Assembly: GCA_002717625.1 (NCBI GenBank)
Contig: PBEF01000002.1
Coordinates: 127,338 to 191,337 of the forward strand
Length of the DNA: 64,000 nucleotides
Direction of reading: 5' to 3'
From: Fidelibacterota bacterium
Lineage (GTDB): Bacteria > Fidelibacterota > Marinisomatia > SCGC-AAA003-L08 > D37C17
The notes beneath the pieces were generated by a model. It did no database searches. It was not told where the DNA came from and saw nothing but the letters and a program-made list of their open reading frames with translations. The position numbers and the translations under genes are program-made. This document shows, piece by piece, positions 63,151 to 64,000 of the stretch. Numbering within the stretch: the first letter of the stretch is position 1; the number at the start of each line of letters is the position of its first letter.

Positions 63151-64000
63151 ATGCTAGCTACAACTATATCATCTGTATTTGTTTTTTCTTTAGTTATTTT
63201 AATCTTAGTTATTTTGCTTGGTGTTGCTGAGAAAAGATTGTTACCTCAGGGAGATGCTAAAATTTTGATTAATGGAGATGATGAAAAATCTCCAACAGTA
63301 AAGCCTGGAGGTTCCTTATTATCATCTTTAGCAGGGCATAATGTTTTTATTCCATCTGCATGTGGAGGAGGAGGAACTTGTTCGCAGTGCAAATGCCGGG
63401 TTCTCAGTGGAGGAGGAGATATATTGCCTACTGAGGTTTCTCATTTTTCAAGATCTGAAATTCAAGATAATTATAGGCTTGCTTGTCAGGTAAAGGTTAA
63501 AGGTGATATGGAAATTAAAATTCCTGATGAAATATTTAGTATAAAAAAGTGGGAGTGTACTGTTAGGAGCAATGATAATGTTGCAACTTTTATAAAAGAA
63601 TTAGTCCTAGAGCTTCCTGATGGTGAGATTCTTGATTTTGAATCTGGAGGGTATATTCAAATTGATATCCCCGAATATGAGCTTAAGTATTCAGAGTTTG
63701 ATATTGAGGAACAATATAGAGAAGATTGGGATAAGTTTAAAATGTGGGATTTGGTTGCTAAAAATAATAATTCTGAAGAGTTTAGAGCATATTCTATGGC
63801 TAATCACCCTGCAGAAGGTAATATTGTAATGCTAAATGTAAGAATTGCACATCCTCCTCCGCAACAGTGGGATGCTCCTCCAGGGATAGCTTCTTCATAT
63901 ATTTTTAATTTAAAGCCAGGTGATAAGGTAACTATTTCAGGTCCTTATGGAGAATTTTTCATCAAAGATACTGAGCGGGAGATGGTGTATGTGGGTGGTG
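63151..64000 (+). CDS. nqrF: Na+-translocating NADH-quinone reductase subunit F (cut by window edge)
   Basis: The first 283 codons of the NADH-oxidising subunit. One N-terminal helix is followed by a plant-type ferredoxin domain with the [2Fe-2S] cluster Cys in [14 protein letters not shown] and the later LACQ. The flavin-binding region then starts, with [16 protein letters not shown], and runs off at the right edge, so the FAD/NADH domain is not complete. The ATG at 63151 follows 6 bp after the preceding gene. It receives electrons from NADH and passes them to NqrD/E. Confidence 0.94.
   Translation, partial: MLATTISSVFVFSLVILILVILLGVAEKRLLPQGDAKILINGDDEKSPTVKPGGSLLSSLAGHNVFIPSACGGGGTCSQCKCRVLSGGGDILPTEVSHFSRSEIQDNYRLACQVKVKGDMEIKIPDEIFSIKKWECTVRSNDNVATFIKELVLELPDGEILDFESGGYIQIDIPEYELKYSEFDIEEQYREDWDKFKMWDLVAKNNNSEEFRAYSMANHPAEGNIVMLNVRIAHPPPQQWDAPPGIASSYIFNLKPGDKVTISGPYGEFFIKDTEREMVYVGG

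Noticed and set aside
1-64000. CRISPR arrays or insertion sequences
   Set aside because: No spaced direct repeats and no transposase-like frames were seen anywhere in the window.

Overview
The window is AT-rich (roughly 30% G+C by eye) and tightly packed with bacterial genes. It is most likely chromosomal DNA from an uncultured marine bacterium of the Candidatus Marinimicrobia (SAR406) type. This placement is an inference from three things: several secreted proteins that end in a dockerin-like repeat pair, a cysteine-rich CSDELACNYNP-type module, and the mix of outer-membrane proteins with Na+-linked energetics (Nqr, Na/Pi). No 16S rRNA gene is present to confirm it. I saw no IS element, integrase, prophage structural block, CRISPR array or replication origin.

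Layout. 1-0.9 kb: 3' end of lon, tRNA-Val and a terminator. 0.9-20 kb: accessory-looking, strand-switching genes. Five secreted proteins here carry the same C-terminal dockerin-like pair: a peptidase C15-like protein, a seven-repeat beta-propeller, a 1574-residue CapA/PKD protein, an uncharacterised family, and a GH18 hydrolase. Between them lie an Ntn-hydrolase acylase, DUF962, a lone phage-type Gp157 protein, a small Cys-rich peptide, acetyl-CoA synthetase and an AlkA-type glycosylase. 19.7-26.6 kb: a transglutaminase-like lipoprotein and a porin, then a phosphate/arsenate block (PhoB/PhoR-like two-component system, Na/Pi cotransporter behind an 11-bp-periodic Pho-box-like element, PhoU, ArsC, aquaglyceroporin). 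26.5-40.3 kb: mostly housekeeping genes (TauE/SafE transporter, tRNA-Asp, mltG, pcrA, fur-like, a degenerate YhaM-like protein, trxA-trxB, glutamine amidotransferase, an orphan ABC ATPase, a methyltransferase, glpK). 40.4-46.4 kb: a TetR repressor with a perfect palindromic operator, followed by a fadE-fadA-fadN beta-oxidation operon. 46.4-47.4 kb: proline dehydrogenase.

47.4-64 kb is one co-directional respiratory block: nuoABCDHIJKLMN with no nuoE, nuoF or nuoG, a hot-dog thioesterase, then nqrABCDE, a small unknown membrane gene, and nqrF running off the right edge. Complex I and the Na+-pumping NADH:quinone oxidoreductase are thus encoded together. NuoI has an unusual Ala/Pro linker plus a helical C-terminal domain.

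Taken together, the genes fit an aerobic or facultative marine heterotroph. It would oxidise fatty acids, acetate, proline and glycerol into a quinone-linked chain, scavenge phosphate under PhoBR control, handle the arsenate that enters with it, and put dockerin-tagged proteins on or beyond its outer membrane. No gene-free stretch longer than about 300 bases exists in the window.
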